This document shows, piece after piece, positions 22,811 through 33,777 of a stretch of DNA of 64,000 nucleotides. Under the pieces are notes generated by a model, which was not told the origin of the DNA, ran no database searches, and saw nothing but the letters and a program-made list of their open reading frames with translations. Positions within the stretch are counted from its first letter, which is position 1; each line of letters starts with the position of its first letter. A program made the position numbers and the translations under genes. Source of the stretch: Nymphaea colorata (lineage: Eukaryota; Streptophyta; Magnoliopsida; Nymphaeales; Nymphaeaceae); assembly GCF_008831285.2 (NCBI RefSeq), contig NC_045151.1, positions 9,474,571 to 9,538,570 on the forward strand, written 5' to 3'.

Positions 22811-23449
22811 AGAGCCCCGAATCTGTCGCCGACGAGCTGCCAAACAATGCTTCCTACTGTTGAAGATACCTCTTACCATGAGGGGTCGACAGGGTGGAGT
22901 CCTCGTTGCGTCAGACGATGATTAACATTGCTGGCAGGCAAATCCATAAAAAAACCTACCAGGAGGGGCGTGAGGTGGTTGGAGTTACTGCTGTCACTGA
23001 AGATGGGAAAAATCTCCTTTCTTTCGCTGTTATGTGGTTTACTGTCTGCCAGAACAGCAGGTCGAGGCTTATGGTCGAGGTGGTGTTTATCACCACCAGC
23101 AAACTCGTCGTGCCACCGCTAAGCTTACCCGAAGGGATGAGTGGGTGTTCGGAGCTATTGGGGTCACCAGGAACATCCACGTTGCTAGAAATCATAGAAA
23201 CTATTGTTGTCGGATTACACGAACGATGTACCACAACGAACAAGAAACATGTCAGAATTTTGGAGCATTTGGGGGAAGAAGAAAAACTAACACTTCATTG
23301 AGCTAAAGATCGAGATCGTCAGCGATTTGGGTGCCGGCGATACCTTCTATTGTTACAGAAATCCGAAGGAATACAAGATGATCAAAAGCTGCCCAAAAAC
23401 TTAGCGAGAAGAGGGTTTTGCAGAGGAGAGGGTTGTCTGCGTTCTGCTG

Positions 23450-24110
23450 ACCGAAAAATGATGTCGTCCGACCGAATGATGTCACCTGGTTGCCGGTTGT
23501 CGATGCTCTCATGTCGGGAACCGACACCGCTACACACCAGAACCGTGTTGTCGCTTGGAGCAGGTCGCCGGAGGTTGGAAGCTATCATATGCCATCTTCC
23601 TCCTCGTACTGGACGCTAAATGGTCGAACCGGTTCGATCGACCATTTAATCACCTCACCCAACGTTTCATCCCGGGTTACATACAAAAATCGGGTGATAC
23701 AGATTATAAGTCGGGTCCAGGACTAAGCCCGACCCATTACATCGATCCAACTCAAAAAGAAGGTGCGGGTCCAGGCTTTGGATTTATGGACTACCCAAAC
23801 CCGGCCCGAGGTATATGTTCCAGACCCGTGTCTATGAGGCTTGTGTCGCCCAGTGACCCGCCATACATAAGGACGTGTCCCGCTTGGAGATGTGTTGGCT
23901 GTGTGTCACGCAACTGTGTCCTCATGTTTTGGCTGTGTCCTGCATCACAAGAGGAAAGTGGAGTCATGCCTCCCTTCGCCGGCACTATCATTGCTACCGG
24001 TACATCATGGCCGGCCGAGGGTAGGGTCGAATAAAATCCACCCCTCTTAAAATGGAGCATGCCCTCAGGCTCCTTGGAGTATTGCCTGTCACCATGACGG
24101 TGAGCACTCC
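23450..24110 (-). repeat. LTR-like block, right
   Basis: Counterpart of the left block at 17990-18700, in opposite orientation. Minus-strand sequence includes CCATAAATCCAAAGCC, matching CTATAAATCGAAAGCC of the left block. Interpreted as the 3' LTR remnant of a minus-strand gypsy relic whose gag-pro lies at 24.6-25.9 kb. Confidence 0.4.
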
Positions 24111-24649
24111 CTTAAGTGGTGCTTCCTTCTGCCGGGGTCCCAAAGAAGATGTCCCTGCTTCTCGGTCAAGGCAGGGCAGTTTTTGATATAACTGCCCCAG
24201 CCGTAATGATGCTGCCTCACCCAATGCTGTCGAGGATGTAAGCTCTTTGGTTCAATTTGCACCAGTCCTGTTTGAACCAAGCGAACATTGTCCTTAACGA
24301 CGAAGTTCTCCCTTGACAACTCTTTGGTAGGAAGAAGACTGCACCATGCACGCTTCTACCTTGACCTTCTTCTAACTCGTGCCCCATGCTGGTCATCTGA
24401 AACCTGCCCCTGCTGGTGGGTGTCCTCGCATAACGGATTGCGAGTAGAGTGGGGGGGGGGATAGTACCTGGGTTTGTCTTCTTGCTGAACCTGTTCCAGC
24501 TCGTGCAGTATGCTGTTCACCGTCATTCAACTGCCTTGGACGAGGTTAAGCCATCTAGTATCATATCTAAGGGTGGTCCAACCTTCTTCTTTTGACTGTT
24601 GGCCTGAGATTCTGAAAGGGTACCTTGCTGTTTGGTTGGAGGGTAGGGG

Positions 24650-25480
24650 ATTTTGTTCAGCTGATTCTAGGCTCAGCCAAAGGTGTCATCCAATCGGAAC
24701 AGCTGCCCTTGATGGTCCCGAAGTTAGGCCATAGTTCTGCCTCTTGTTTCACACCCACCTGGCCTGGACCTACTGATTTTTTCCTGTTGGAAGTCATCCT
24801 CTTGCTGCAAGAGTCAGTTTGCAGCATACTTGAGGCTTTGATTCCTTGGCTGTGATATTCCGAGGCGAAGATAGTGGTTGTCCCTCCGTTGGCTTTAGGA
24901 AATTGGACGGTCCCTTCAAGTAGGTCGAGAGAGACATTGTTGAGTGACTCGAACCATGGACGGCCAAGCACCACATTTGGTCCGCACCCTAATTTCCAGA
25001 TTCTTGAATGCTGCACAAAAGGGTCTTTGGGTGCTGTCCCCTACGTCTGTAGAACAAGAGGGGCAGTAGTTGTTTTTACCACCGACCATGCGAGCCACTT
25101 GATGGCTGATGAGGCTGTGAGCAGCCTCGCCATTGATAAGCACCACCACTCCTATTGTGCCTATGTACCCTTGTGCATGGAGTGCTTCGGTAGAGGGCGT
25201 TCTTGACGAGATGAACTCGGCTGCACCGATAGGAGATGACCTCATCGAGGACCACAAGGATGCCTTCAACTCTGCTGGTTGACTGAAAGGAAGGGTAACA
25301 GGCTCACCTTTGTCCTCTTCTTCGTGTTCGGTTGGCAGCTTGCGAGGGGCATTGCCTTTGTCTTCCTGCTCAAGGATAGAGGACTGATTACACCTGAGGT
25401 TCCGCCACCATTTGTTGTGACAGGGAAAGGTCCATCCACCCCTCCTAGGCTGCTGCAACACATTTATGGAAGAAGGCATG
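24650..25480 (-). pseudogene. Decayed gypsy Gag-protease remnant, right copy
   Basis: The minus frame at 24916-25479 encodes a hydrophilic stretch, then GYIGTIGVVVLING, EAAHSLISHQVARMV and, further on, CGAWPSMV; an adjoining frame reads VVLGRPWFESLNNVS. This follows the retroviral-type protease pattern (hydrophobic strand, D-S/T-G-A, H-S-I-S, then LGRPWL). The catalytic DSGA box is replaced by NGEA, so it is inactive. Upstream (25720-25930) further minus frames probably belong to Gag. Confidence 0.55.
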
Positions 25481-26104
25481 CTAAGTGGTATGTGTGTTGG
25501 AGGTTGGTGATGCCGCCTTTGATGTCCTCCAACGAACCTCGTTGACTATGGTGGTTGCGTGTGCCCGGACATAAGTTGTCCTCCTTGGTTGAGGATTTTC
25601 TTCCTCTCGGCCTAAGATGACCTCGCTCATTTAGCTGTGGGCTGGTCACTTCCCTTACCCTGGACACTGGTTCCTTTCCTCTGGTTTTTTCTCCTTGCTC
25701 GGAATCAACCATAACTAAGCTCACGACATTCTCAGCTTGGCTGCAGCACTGTAAGGCATAGATGGCCATGTCTTCATCTTCCTCAAGGATTTTTTTAGTT
25801 TTGTCAAGGTGGGCGTAATCCCTATCGAGCAGTCCCAGCCAAAACTGCTAGTTCCACCAGTGATTTTGCAGAGGTTACGGACCGACTTTTGTACGGTTTT
25901 TGGGTCAAAGTTGGGTATTGAACTTGACACTCTAAAAATTTCAGAATTTTTGGACCGAAGTTATAAAATTCTTACAAAACTGTTTGTTTCCTGCTAACTT
26001 GGTGCAGGAACTAAGAATTTCTGAAATTTACCTGATTTTTTCCAAATTTTACCTTTCTGCTCAGTCCTTTTGTCATCTTTGCATTGAAATACAGGCAGCT
26101 AAGC
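25480..26104. other. Junction between decayed retroelement and right arm
   Basis: Contains short open frames in both strands without motifs. From about 25930 the base composition falls to that of the AT-rich arm. Confidence 0.35.
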
Positions 26105-26284
26105 CACAATCGCTAAGGAAAATGGAGGGACGAAGAATGAAGAAGTCAAACTCATCTCAATCCAACTTTAAAACAAATTCGACCATGTCCAGTTTTCCAA
26201 ACAGTGGGAGCCTAAAAGTTACAAATGCATCACTAAAAACACTCAGAATTAATGCTACAAATATGATGGAACCCAAGCTGGTTG

Positions 26285-26480
26285 GTGGATATTGCAGGTG
26301 GTGACCAACTTGATGGGAAAGGGTGCAGACTATTGCGTCCAGTGTGTGGGCCTTGCCTCCCTCATGTCGATGCCTATAGAAAGTTGTCGTGTGCTACTCT
26401 TTCTCCCTCGCTCGCTGGCCTGTATAAAGAGAAGCAAGCTGAAATCAACAAGCATGTCACAAGCAGCTGCACTACCTAGT
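26285..26480 (+). pseudogene. Alcohol dehydrogenase-like fragment, right copy
   Basis: The plus frame from 26292 reads LMGKGADYCVQCVGLASLMS without the stop seen in the left copy. This fits the NAD-binding region of plant alcohol dehydrogenase-like enzymes. After about 40 residues the similarity ends. It is too short to be a gene and is flanked by non-coding sequence. Confidence 0.65.
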
Positions 26481-27199
26481 GCTAATTTATCAACATGTAA
26501 GCATCAGTTTTCTGAAGAACAACCAAAGTAAACATGTTAGGCACGCCAGTAAAAAAAAATTGCTGCATCATGTAATCCAAAATCAGATCAGACGTTAGAA
26601 TTTCTTAATAAGAGAAATTCTATTTATTCGTTATATAAGAAATGGGTGCTCTCATAAGTACATTGTTTAAATTAAAGCAAGTAATGTTTTCTCTTTCATC
26701 TGCAATACTTATAAGGTATTGAATAATTCATCATCTTTGAAGTAAAAATTGTTAATAACGGCTAAGCAAATTTTCTATCTGCACAACCAAGGCAAAACAG
26801 ATTTTGGCCAGAAAAAAAATAAAAGATTTTTGCTGTTTTTATTTTAATTTTTGACATGATCTTTGTGGATACTATATACTAGTCTATTTTGCCCAAAAAT
26901 TTATGCTTCACCATCCGTCGCATAGCTATGCCTTGCTTCACAAGCTTAGCGCATCGCTTCACCTTGGCACACTGGACAACATTGTAAATACTGTGAATTG
27001 CTGGCTAAAATTTGAAGTACAACCAAATCAATGAAATTGGGAAACTGTCCAAAAAAATCTATGCACAGAAAGTGCATGGTAATACTAGTAAGACCTTGAC
27101 AATAACTCAAATCCAAGCAAACAATTAAATACTAAAAGAACATAAGAAATTTACCTCTCCAAATAATCAGGCTCTCTTCTCCTTTTCAATGGGTAGCAA

Positions 27200-27716
27200 G
27201 ATCAGGGTTAGGCAGAACCCTTCCATATTATACCAACATAGCAACACCTGGATCATTGTGGTAATCATACAACAATTATCAATGATGACTTCCTCATAAT
27301 AGATCTCTGGATACTTTTCCGCTACCCTCTCGGCAACACTGCAACCAATGAGAATGGAAAGCTAAGTGAGATCAAAGAAGAGAGAAATCATCATCTCGGA
27401 AATGGAAAGCAAATATAAATGTACCTTAAGAAAAAGTCCATCAGTCTTCCTCCTGATGTTGGCTTTGTGTATGAGACTTTTTTTCTTCCATGGGTTTTAG
27501 CATAGTGGAAAGCATATTCTCCAAATGTCAGACAAGCTTGTCTGGTAATGATTTTGAGACTGTCAACAACTCCTCTAACAACCTGATTACAGAGGAAAAA
27601 ATTAACTGAAAAGCTTGAAAAAGAGGGCAAGAGAAAAACAAGAGATTAGCAATACTCACTGATGCTCAGACTACCGTACTCTCCTTCCATGTTCTCATGA
27701 ATTGCCACATTATCGG
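27200..27716 (-). pseudogene. NAD-isocitrate dehydrogenase catalytic subunit fragment, right copy
   Basis: Minus-strand blocks at 27665-27716 (DNVAIHENMEGEYGSL), 27425-27582 (VVRGVVDSLKIITRQ, YAFHYAKTHGRKKV) and about 27215-27343 (VIIDNCCM region). The middle block has a frameshift after GRKKVS, caused by a changed A run near 27480. Splice borders match those of the left copy. It follows the ALA2 fragment in the same orientation. Confidence 0.8.
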
Positions 27717-27794
27717 GTTATGTAAGCAGTAAATTTGAATTAGATGGATAGCATGAATCAAGGATTTCAGTTAGTTTGAAGGCCTGGAAATATG

Positions 27795-28910
27795 GAATTC
27801 CTCCCATTTATTAACAGAAGCTGTCCTTTTGGCTCTGCATGATCTAACTGACATAAGTTCTACTACCATTTGATAGCTTATGCATGACTAAGTAGTTTGT
27901 GATAGAAAGCGCAAGAAATAAGGAGGATCATGTCCAACAGAAACAACATCAGTAACTTTATCAAAAGGAACCATACTATTAGATCTGGCAGTCTTCCTAT
28001 TAGCTTTCTCACGTATGCCTACACCATCTGTGCAGGACAGAGTCTCCACCAACAGCAGCACAAAACAAGATCAAGGGCGACTTCCCTTCAGCCACATACT
28101 GAAGATCTTGCATGAAGGAAGAAAAGAGAACTAAGACCACATTCTGATCACATCCACATATAGCTTGCACACAAAAGAAAGTTTATGATCTTATATAGTA
28201 AAAGATTATTAATTTTCTTTATGAAAGTTATCAAATGCCAAAAAGTGAAAACGTTTCAGCTCTTTGTGACAATCTGCCTTGATGAGACAAAAGTGACATG
28301 GGCGCGTGAGAAAAGAAGAATGAAGCATGACTAATCAGGTGAAATTAAGTTGCAAGAGAGCGCTATCTGAATGGTTGTATTTTGTTTATCACCAGTAAGC
28401 ATCCAAAAGTTCCAAAAGTTGATTCCAACCTTCCGAAGCAGATCGATTGTTTCAGGAACACTTTTCTACATTGGCATCCAAAAGAAAATGAAGACAATCT
28501 ACTTAAGTCAAACCAAAAGGAACGCTCTCGCATGAAACAATACCCCCAGAGAAGGAAAAAGAGAATCCCCTGCAGACGGTCTTCTGTTGCAGCAACTCCA
28601 AGAACCTCAAGACTGTGTTCCAAACGTTGGCAAACTTCAGCACTTCTCCACTAAAGGGAATGATTTGCATGAATAGACAAACTTTACATCTTCATTATAC
28701 GACTCAAACATTTCACCAAAGCCAGAGTTCAGTCGGAAAGAATCACTTGAACAGAAACCAGAAAGTAGAGAAAAATCAAGATCTCAAAACTAAACAGCTC
28801 ACCTCCCAGTCAACTAGAGAAGCATTAGCCTCTTTAAACAACACAGACCATTCTCTATATTCATCTTCTGATAATTCTCGCCATGCCGAGCAAAGGGTTC
28901 GCAACACCAA
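27795..28910 (-). pseudogene. P4-ATPase (ALA2-like) fragment, right copy
   Basis: Minus-strand blocks read LRTLCSAWRELSEDE (about 28815-28905), AEVCQRLEHSLEVLG with ATEDRLQ (28570-28650), then [10 protein letters not shown] and MLTGDKQNT near 28380-28450. The first block has no stop, unlike the left copy. A 9-bp insertion duplicates residues before MLTGDK. Only the beginning of the PKGQLL exon remains (about 27810-27835) before the deletion. The upstream end abuts the DUF21 fragment inside both exons, giving a direct fusion point near 28910-28925. Confidence 0.85.
28065..28130 (-). repeat. 66-bp segment present three times in the window
   Basis: Nearly identical to 35634-35699 (two differences) and, inverted, to 11388-11453. 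On the minus strand it can read LQYVDEGKTPLI, reminiscent of an ankyrin-repeat exon, but this is too short to assign. In both arms it lies inside an intron of the ALA2 fragment. Confidence 0.6.
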
Positions 28911-28921
28911 AAGCTAACCAC

Positions 28922-29800
28922 CCTAATAATTGTTGCCTCATTATGTGTTAGTTCCTCACCTTTACCAACCTGTGGCATTGCAACAAACAGAGAAGTAATA
29001 GATAGATTAACTAATGCAGACGTGGAGAAAAATATCACTGTTTACACCACAGGTGGTTTAGCAGAGAAAGAGTTCTTAAATAAAGAAAGAATACCTCTTT
29101 GCTATGGATAAAAACAAGAGCTTTTAGTTGTGCACGTCTGAAAAGTGCAGACTCATTATGTCCAAGCAGAAAGTCCAGGATCTACAAAAACATAGAGAAG
29201 TATTTCTCATCTTGACAAACCCAGATATCGTTTCCATGTGGCTTTCCTTTTTAAAGTTAAAACTTTCTTAAGAAGCACCAAAGTTCAAAATAATCACAAA
29301 ACATGTCCACGATTGTTTAAGAATGCTTTTCAAAATAACAAATGTAAGGATAGGCTTTCCTTCATCAAGAAATAGTATATGTTCAGGAAATCAAAACTGA
29401 ATTTATCTTTTACAGAACAAAACTATTTTTCTGCATGGGGTCACCTTCCCGATTGGATAAGCTATTGGATGGCAAATTATCATCAGAATATGGACAAGCC
29501 CTACCAAAATTGGCACCCACAGCAAGTCCATATCTTGAACAGATGGCCTCTGGAATGATCTGCAAAAGTTTAATGTTGAAATCAGAAATTCACTCATCGA
29601 CTAAGAGTAGCCCCTACTGATAGTAACATAGGAAGAATCTAAGAACTTAAAACCGCTTTTTAATATCAAAATCCAATAAAGAAAACTCATGATTATGAAC
29701 TCACTTGCACAAACGAGTGCCAGCTTACCTCCCCAAAAGTTAAAACGAATGTAACCGACGCATGGATGGAAAATCTTATCCAGATATATTGGGAGAGCCT
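28922..29800 (-). pseudogene. DUF21/CNNM-type (CBS domain) protein fragment
   Basis: Four exon-like blocks: 29730-29797 (ALPIYLDKIF, then VTFVLTFGE after a small deletion), 29441-29561 (IIPEAICSRYGLAVGANF, then in another frame MIICHPIAYPIGK), 29095-29181 (ILDFLLGHNESALFRRAQ, LKALVFIHSKE) and 28922-28969 (VGKGEELTHNEATII). They match consecutive parts of the plant DUF21 transmembrane domain that precedes the CBS pair, a family related to CNNM/Mg-transport proteins. A deletion and a frameshift inactivate it. The CBS region is missing, and the last block runs straight into the ALA2 fragment. It is absent from the left arm. Confidence 0.8.
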
Positions 29801-32009
29801 GGAAACACAAAAAATGACATATATTAACACGAGGAAGAACTCTAAGGTCAACTGATAAACACTTTAAAACGATATACATTAATAACCAAAATCCTTACTT
29901 GAAATCTATGTTCTCTAAATTAACTGGACCTAAATATAAACAAATTTGAAAGACCGTGAAAGAAGCCTACACGGCTCTGACTTAAGCTGTCATATCACAC
30001 CCAAAATCCTAACTCAATTCAGGTAAAAGATAGACCAATTGAAAATTATTTGGTTTCTGCAAGCAATCTAATTTCTGCACATATATGTAAATTTCTCTAG
30101 CAAAAATTCTATGTTTTCGACATCAACTTTGCAACCACTGGGTCACATCATATTCCCTACAATAAAATAAACTAAACCCAAGGGATAAGTCTTGGGAAGC
30201 AAAACAAATCAATCATCAAATGTTAAAGTCACCCAAACATCCACAGTTTTGGAATAGAATTCTACAGCAATCTCTGCAATTGTAGGAGATTTCCGGTGTA
30301 GAGGGTGTGGTTTCGAGCTCTCGGGCAATGTACATGCATAACACTTGGCTACCTACCAATTATGACAAGCTAACAAACATAAAACACAAACAAACAATGA
30401 CAGGATTTGCCTCTCTTTGTGCAAACTTTTGTAGCCAGCATTAGTTTCTATTTCAGCCAACAATTTATGTAAACTCACTCAAATCAAATTGGATGCCACA
30501 ACTTTGTTGGGAACTCAAATAAAAACTTGATTTTGAAGTACAACATCAAATTCTCGTGCAACATGTATTGGCTTTTCCAAAACCACTGTACATCTACAAG
30601 AACACTGATGAGTTGGGCTTTAAATTTCGATACCAATTGCATGAATCAGAAGACACTGACAATGTAAAAAAAAAAAAAAAACTAATGATAAAATTTAAAA
30701 GCTAACGACTCTTGCAAACCCTTTCCTAAGCAAACCTTAAAAGAGAAATCAACAAACCTTAAAAGAGAAATCAACAAAAATACTGCCTAGCCTTCACAAG
30801 CAAACAAATTGTGATGGGAACATGGAAAGGGGAAGACAAAAAATTCATTACACTCAGCATGAGTGGAATATGTTTTAAAGGGTTTCATCTATTTTATGAT
30901 GGACTAGCAGTTTGGTAATAAAAAGGTCAACATTTTTAAAAAATGGAGAGGAAAACATTACAAGAGATGTCAAGTGTTTACTTTTAAATAGTTTATAAAT
31001 CATCAATTTAAATCATAAGCAGAACGTGCTCGTGTTGTGCAAATGATATGCCTTTCATTAACCCTCAATACCGTACAAGCATCGAGATTCATTTCGCATC
31101 AATGTTGTTTAATCTCAAGAAGGGAAGCCTTTAAATTTCAAAAAAATGAACATAAAGTAATCATCCTCAACATCTGAGGAAATAAAAAAGAAGAGCAGAT
31201 ATTGACCCAAGGATCGCACATCCATGAAAGATTGTCGCATTTCAATAACTTCGAGTTCAGCCTTCATGTCATTTATCTCTTGACAAGCACCTTTTTTGTT
31301 TTTCTTGGTTTTGGCTTTTTTTTTTTTGCATTTGGCTTTTTTCCTTTTCATTTTTTCTTGCTTTTGATTTTCTTATTCAGGCTGACCTTCACCTTTGAGG
31401 GAATACCTCACCACCCCAAAGGCTACTACGAAGCTCCACCGCTTTGGTGGTCAGGTGTAGTTTTGTCACGTATCAACTCGTTTCACCTTTGGGGTTTTCA
31501 ACATGCCAAAAGTTCATAAGTCATTATCTTCGCGGCATAGACATAAATCACCTATATGTCTACCCGGTACTCTTGATTATTAACCCAGAGAAACAACTAC
31601 ACAAGCCCCGAGGCCATCTCTCAACTTTTATTTTGCTACCTGCCAATATTTTATAAGGCATTATGGCTTCTCTCTTAGGATATTTTCTTGCTAAACCCTT
31701 ACAGACACTTGATCACTAGAGTCAATAGCATCTCTTAGTCTTGACTTTCTCAGCTTCATAGGAGTTTTCCAGATTTCCGCTTCTAATGATTGACAACAAA
31801 AAAAAACTTGAAAGTTTCCTTTTACTTGGGCAGGTAGTAAGAACAAAACGAAGGCATATCATTGCGTGATAAGACATTTTTAAAATGTTTTTATGCACAA
31901 TTAAAAAATTTCTCTTTCAAAAAAGTACTTGACATCAAATGGCATATCACCTGGAATTAGGAACTCTCTTCTTCCAAAAGAGGAGTTTTTATGGAACCAG
32001 ACTGATTTG
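29801..32009. other. Non-coding interval, no gene assigned
   Basis: AT-rich. It contains an A run (30666-30681) and a short tandem repeat of AACCTTAAAAGAGAAATCAAC (30734-30777). The minus frame 31115-31351 has a Lys-rich start and a helical stretch (NDMKAELEVIEMRQSF) that could be an exon of an unknown coiled-coil protein, but I cannot assign it. Confidence 0.4.
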
Positions 32010-32481
32010 TGTTAGAATGTATGTATCCCATATGTATACATATATACATTTATATATATCACATATATTATTCATCTAATATATGCTTTATATATATATA
32101 TATATTTTATATTTTGGGTACTTAGGACACCTATGTAATTTTCACTTTCTTTATGTATTTTTTCTTTATGTATTATTTTCTGTTTTCCCCTTTTATCCCT
32201 CTCCTTTTTCTATTTTTCATAGAGGGAGACTACTCCCAACGGCTAGATTTCTAGCCGTTGGGACTGCCTCCTCCTTCTTCTCTTTGGCCCTCTCCTCTAT
32301 AAATAGGGCAGCTCTCCCATTGTTTTAGTTATGGCTTTTTAGCCTACTTCTTGTATCTCTTTGTGTGATTAATTTAAGTTCTTCTTCACCTCTTGTTTGA
32401 GGGTTTGTGAGATTGACTTGTTGGTGAAAGCTTCAAGGCTGATATTACTTGAAGAGGTTGTTTCTTTGGGCCTGATTTACA
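32010..32481 (+). repeat. 5' LTR of copia D
   Basis: Starts TGTTAGAATG and ends TACA directly before the primer site. A perfect 13-bp-arm palindrome (32235-32262) lies about 36 bp upstream of the TATA box CTATAAATAGG (32298-32308). The 5' part is TA-rich. Confidence 0.85.
32235..32262. promoter_or_regulatory. Perfect palindrome upstream of TATA box, copia D
   Basis: Arms CCCAACGGCTAGA and TCTAGCCGTTGGG separated by TT. It sits between the LTR start and the TATA box at 32298, the same relative place as palindromes in copia A, B and C. Confidence 0.8.
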
Positions 32482-32493
32482 TGGTATCAGAGC
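32482..32493 (+). promoter_or_regulatory. Primer binding site (initiator tRNA-Met), copia D
   Basis: TGGTATCAGAGC immediately follows the LTR. It is complementary to the 3' end of plant initiator tRNA-Met, the usual copia primer. Confidence 0.9.
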
Positions 32494-32794
32494 CTCGTCT
32501 TTGGCTCTTTGTCTTGCTGTCATTCAAGATTGAAGGTTCAGTTTTTATTCTTGCGTTGGAGCTGTGAAGCACTCCAAGTGTTCGAGATATTGCTTGCTGC
32601 AGTTTTACACAAGAAGAAGAGTGTTTTTGCTGGCTTCTTTTTGGTGATTTCTTGACGAAATCTAGCTCCCTTGGTGGTGAGCTCGTGGCTGTTGAAAGGG
32701 TGACTGGTTTCTATCATTGTTGAGTTTTTATCCTTGCCATGGACTTCTTTTCACGTGGCTGCCATCTTCTTCATAACTTGTAAGTGGATCTACC

Positions 32795-33777
32795 TTGTTG
32801 ATTGTGCCCATGGATGACAAAGTCTCTTCTCTTCCTTTTCTCAAACTCTCATCAACAAATTACATACAATGGGCTAGAACTATGGAACACTTTATTCGTA
32901 GTAAAAGCCTTTGGGGACTAGTTGATGGGACAAAACTTGAACCACAACTAGTCCTTACGAAAGTTGTTGATGGAAGGGCTATGGAATTGGATGCAACCGA
33001 AAAAGAGAAGATAATGGCTGAATACAACAAAAAATGGGAAAAATGGAGTGTTGGTCATCACAAAATCATTACTTGGATCTTGACTTGTGTTGACAATGCT
33101 ACTAGCGGGCAAATCTCTAAATTAAATTCTGCCCTAGAAGCTTGGGAATATCTAAAGAAAACTCATACCATGAGAGATGTTGCTTATATGCATCATGTTC
33201 AACTCAAAATTCACAATCTTCAACAAGGAGATAGATCCATTAAAGATTATGTGGCTGAAATGGATCAATTGTATGATGAATTGAGTATTTTTGAACCACA
33301 TTGGACACAAGATCTTATTCTTAGAGAAAAGCAAATCCAACGTGAGAAGTTTTACAAGTTTATCATAGGTCTTAGACCGGAATTTGATGGTGTCAAAACC
33401 GCTTTACTTCATCGTTCTAAAACACCATCTATGAATGAGGCTATTGCGGAACTTCAAATGGAGGAAAATCGTCTTTGTCTTGATAAAGAGAAAGTCAACA
33501 ATGTGCTTGCCACATCTAGGCCGGGGGCCCACTTGAGACCTTATAGACCTCCTCACTTCAATCGTACAAATGAAGGAACAAGGAGAAAAATATTTGCTAT
33601 CATTGTCAAGAAGAAGGACATACCAAGCCAAGATGTCCAAAACTTAGAATTTTTGATAAAAGAAGCAATGTTGCGGCTCAAATTCAAGAAGAGAAGAAAG
33701 AAGCAAGTTCATTCCAACTTGAGCAACTCATAAGTGCTCTTCAACCTTTTCTAAAAGAAGGAAGCACACCTTCGACT
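32795..33777 (+). pseudogene. Copia D Gag
   Basis: A 312-codon frame from 32795 with the UBN2-type Gag fold: FLKLSSTNYIQWARTMEHF near the start, LWGLVDGTK, LNSALEAWEYL and IIGLRPEFD. A 1-base shift near 33595 takes the frame off the nucleocapsid zinc knuckle, which is readable in the next frame as CYHCQEEGHTKPRC. That second frame then leads without stops into protease. Gag would form the virus-like particle in the cytoplasm. Confidence 0.8.

Larger units (their letters stand above)
26105..28915. repeat. Right arm of large inverted duplication
   Basis: Reverse-complement counterpart of 10597-14785. It lacks the left-arm interval 11775-13115 (two ALA2 exons and the Harbinger fragment), and it carries small private changes such as a 9-bp repeat (TTTTGGAAC) near 28400. 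Coding lesions differ between the arms, so they have diverged independently since duplication. Confidence 0.85.

Noticed and set aside
22894-23301. 135-codon plus frame
   Set aside because: Overlapped by equally long frames on the opposite strand; no recognisable domain.
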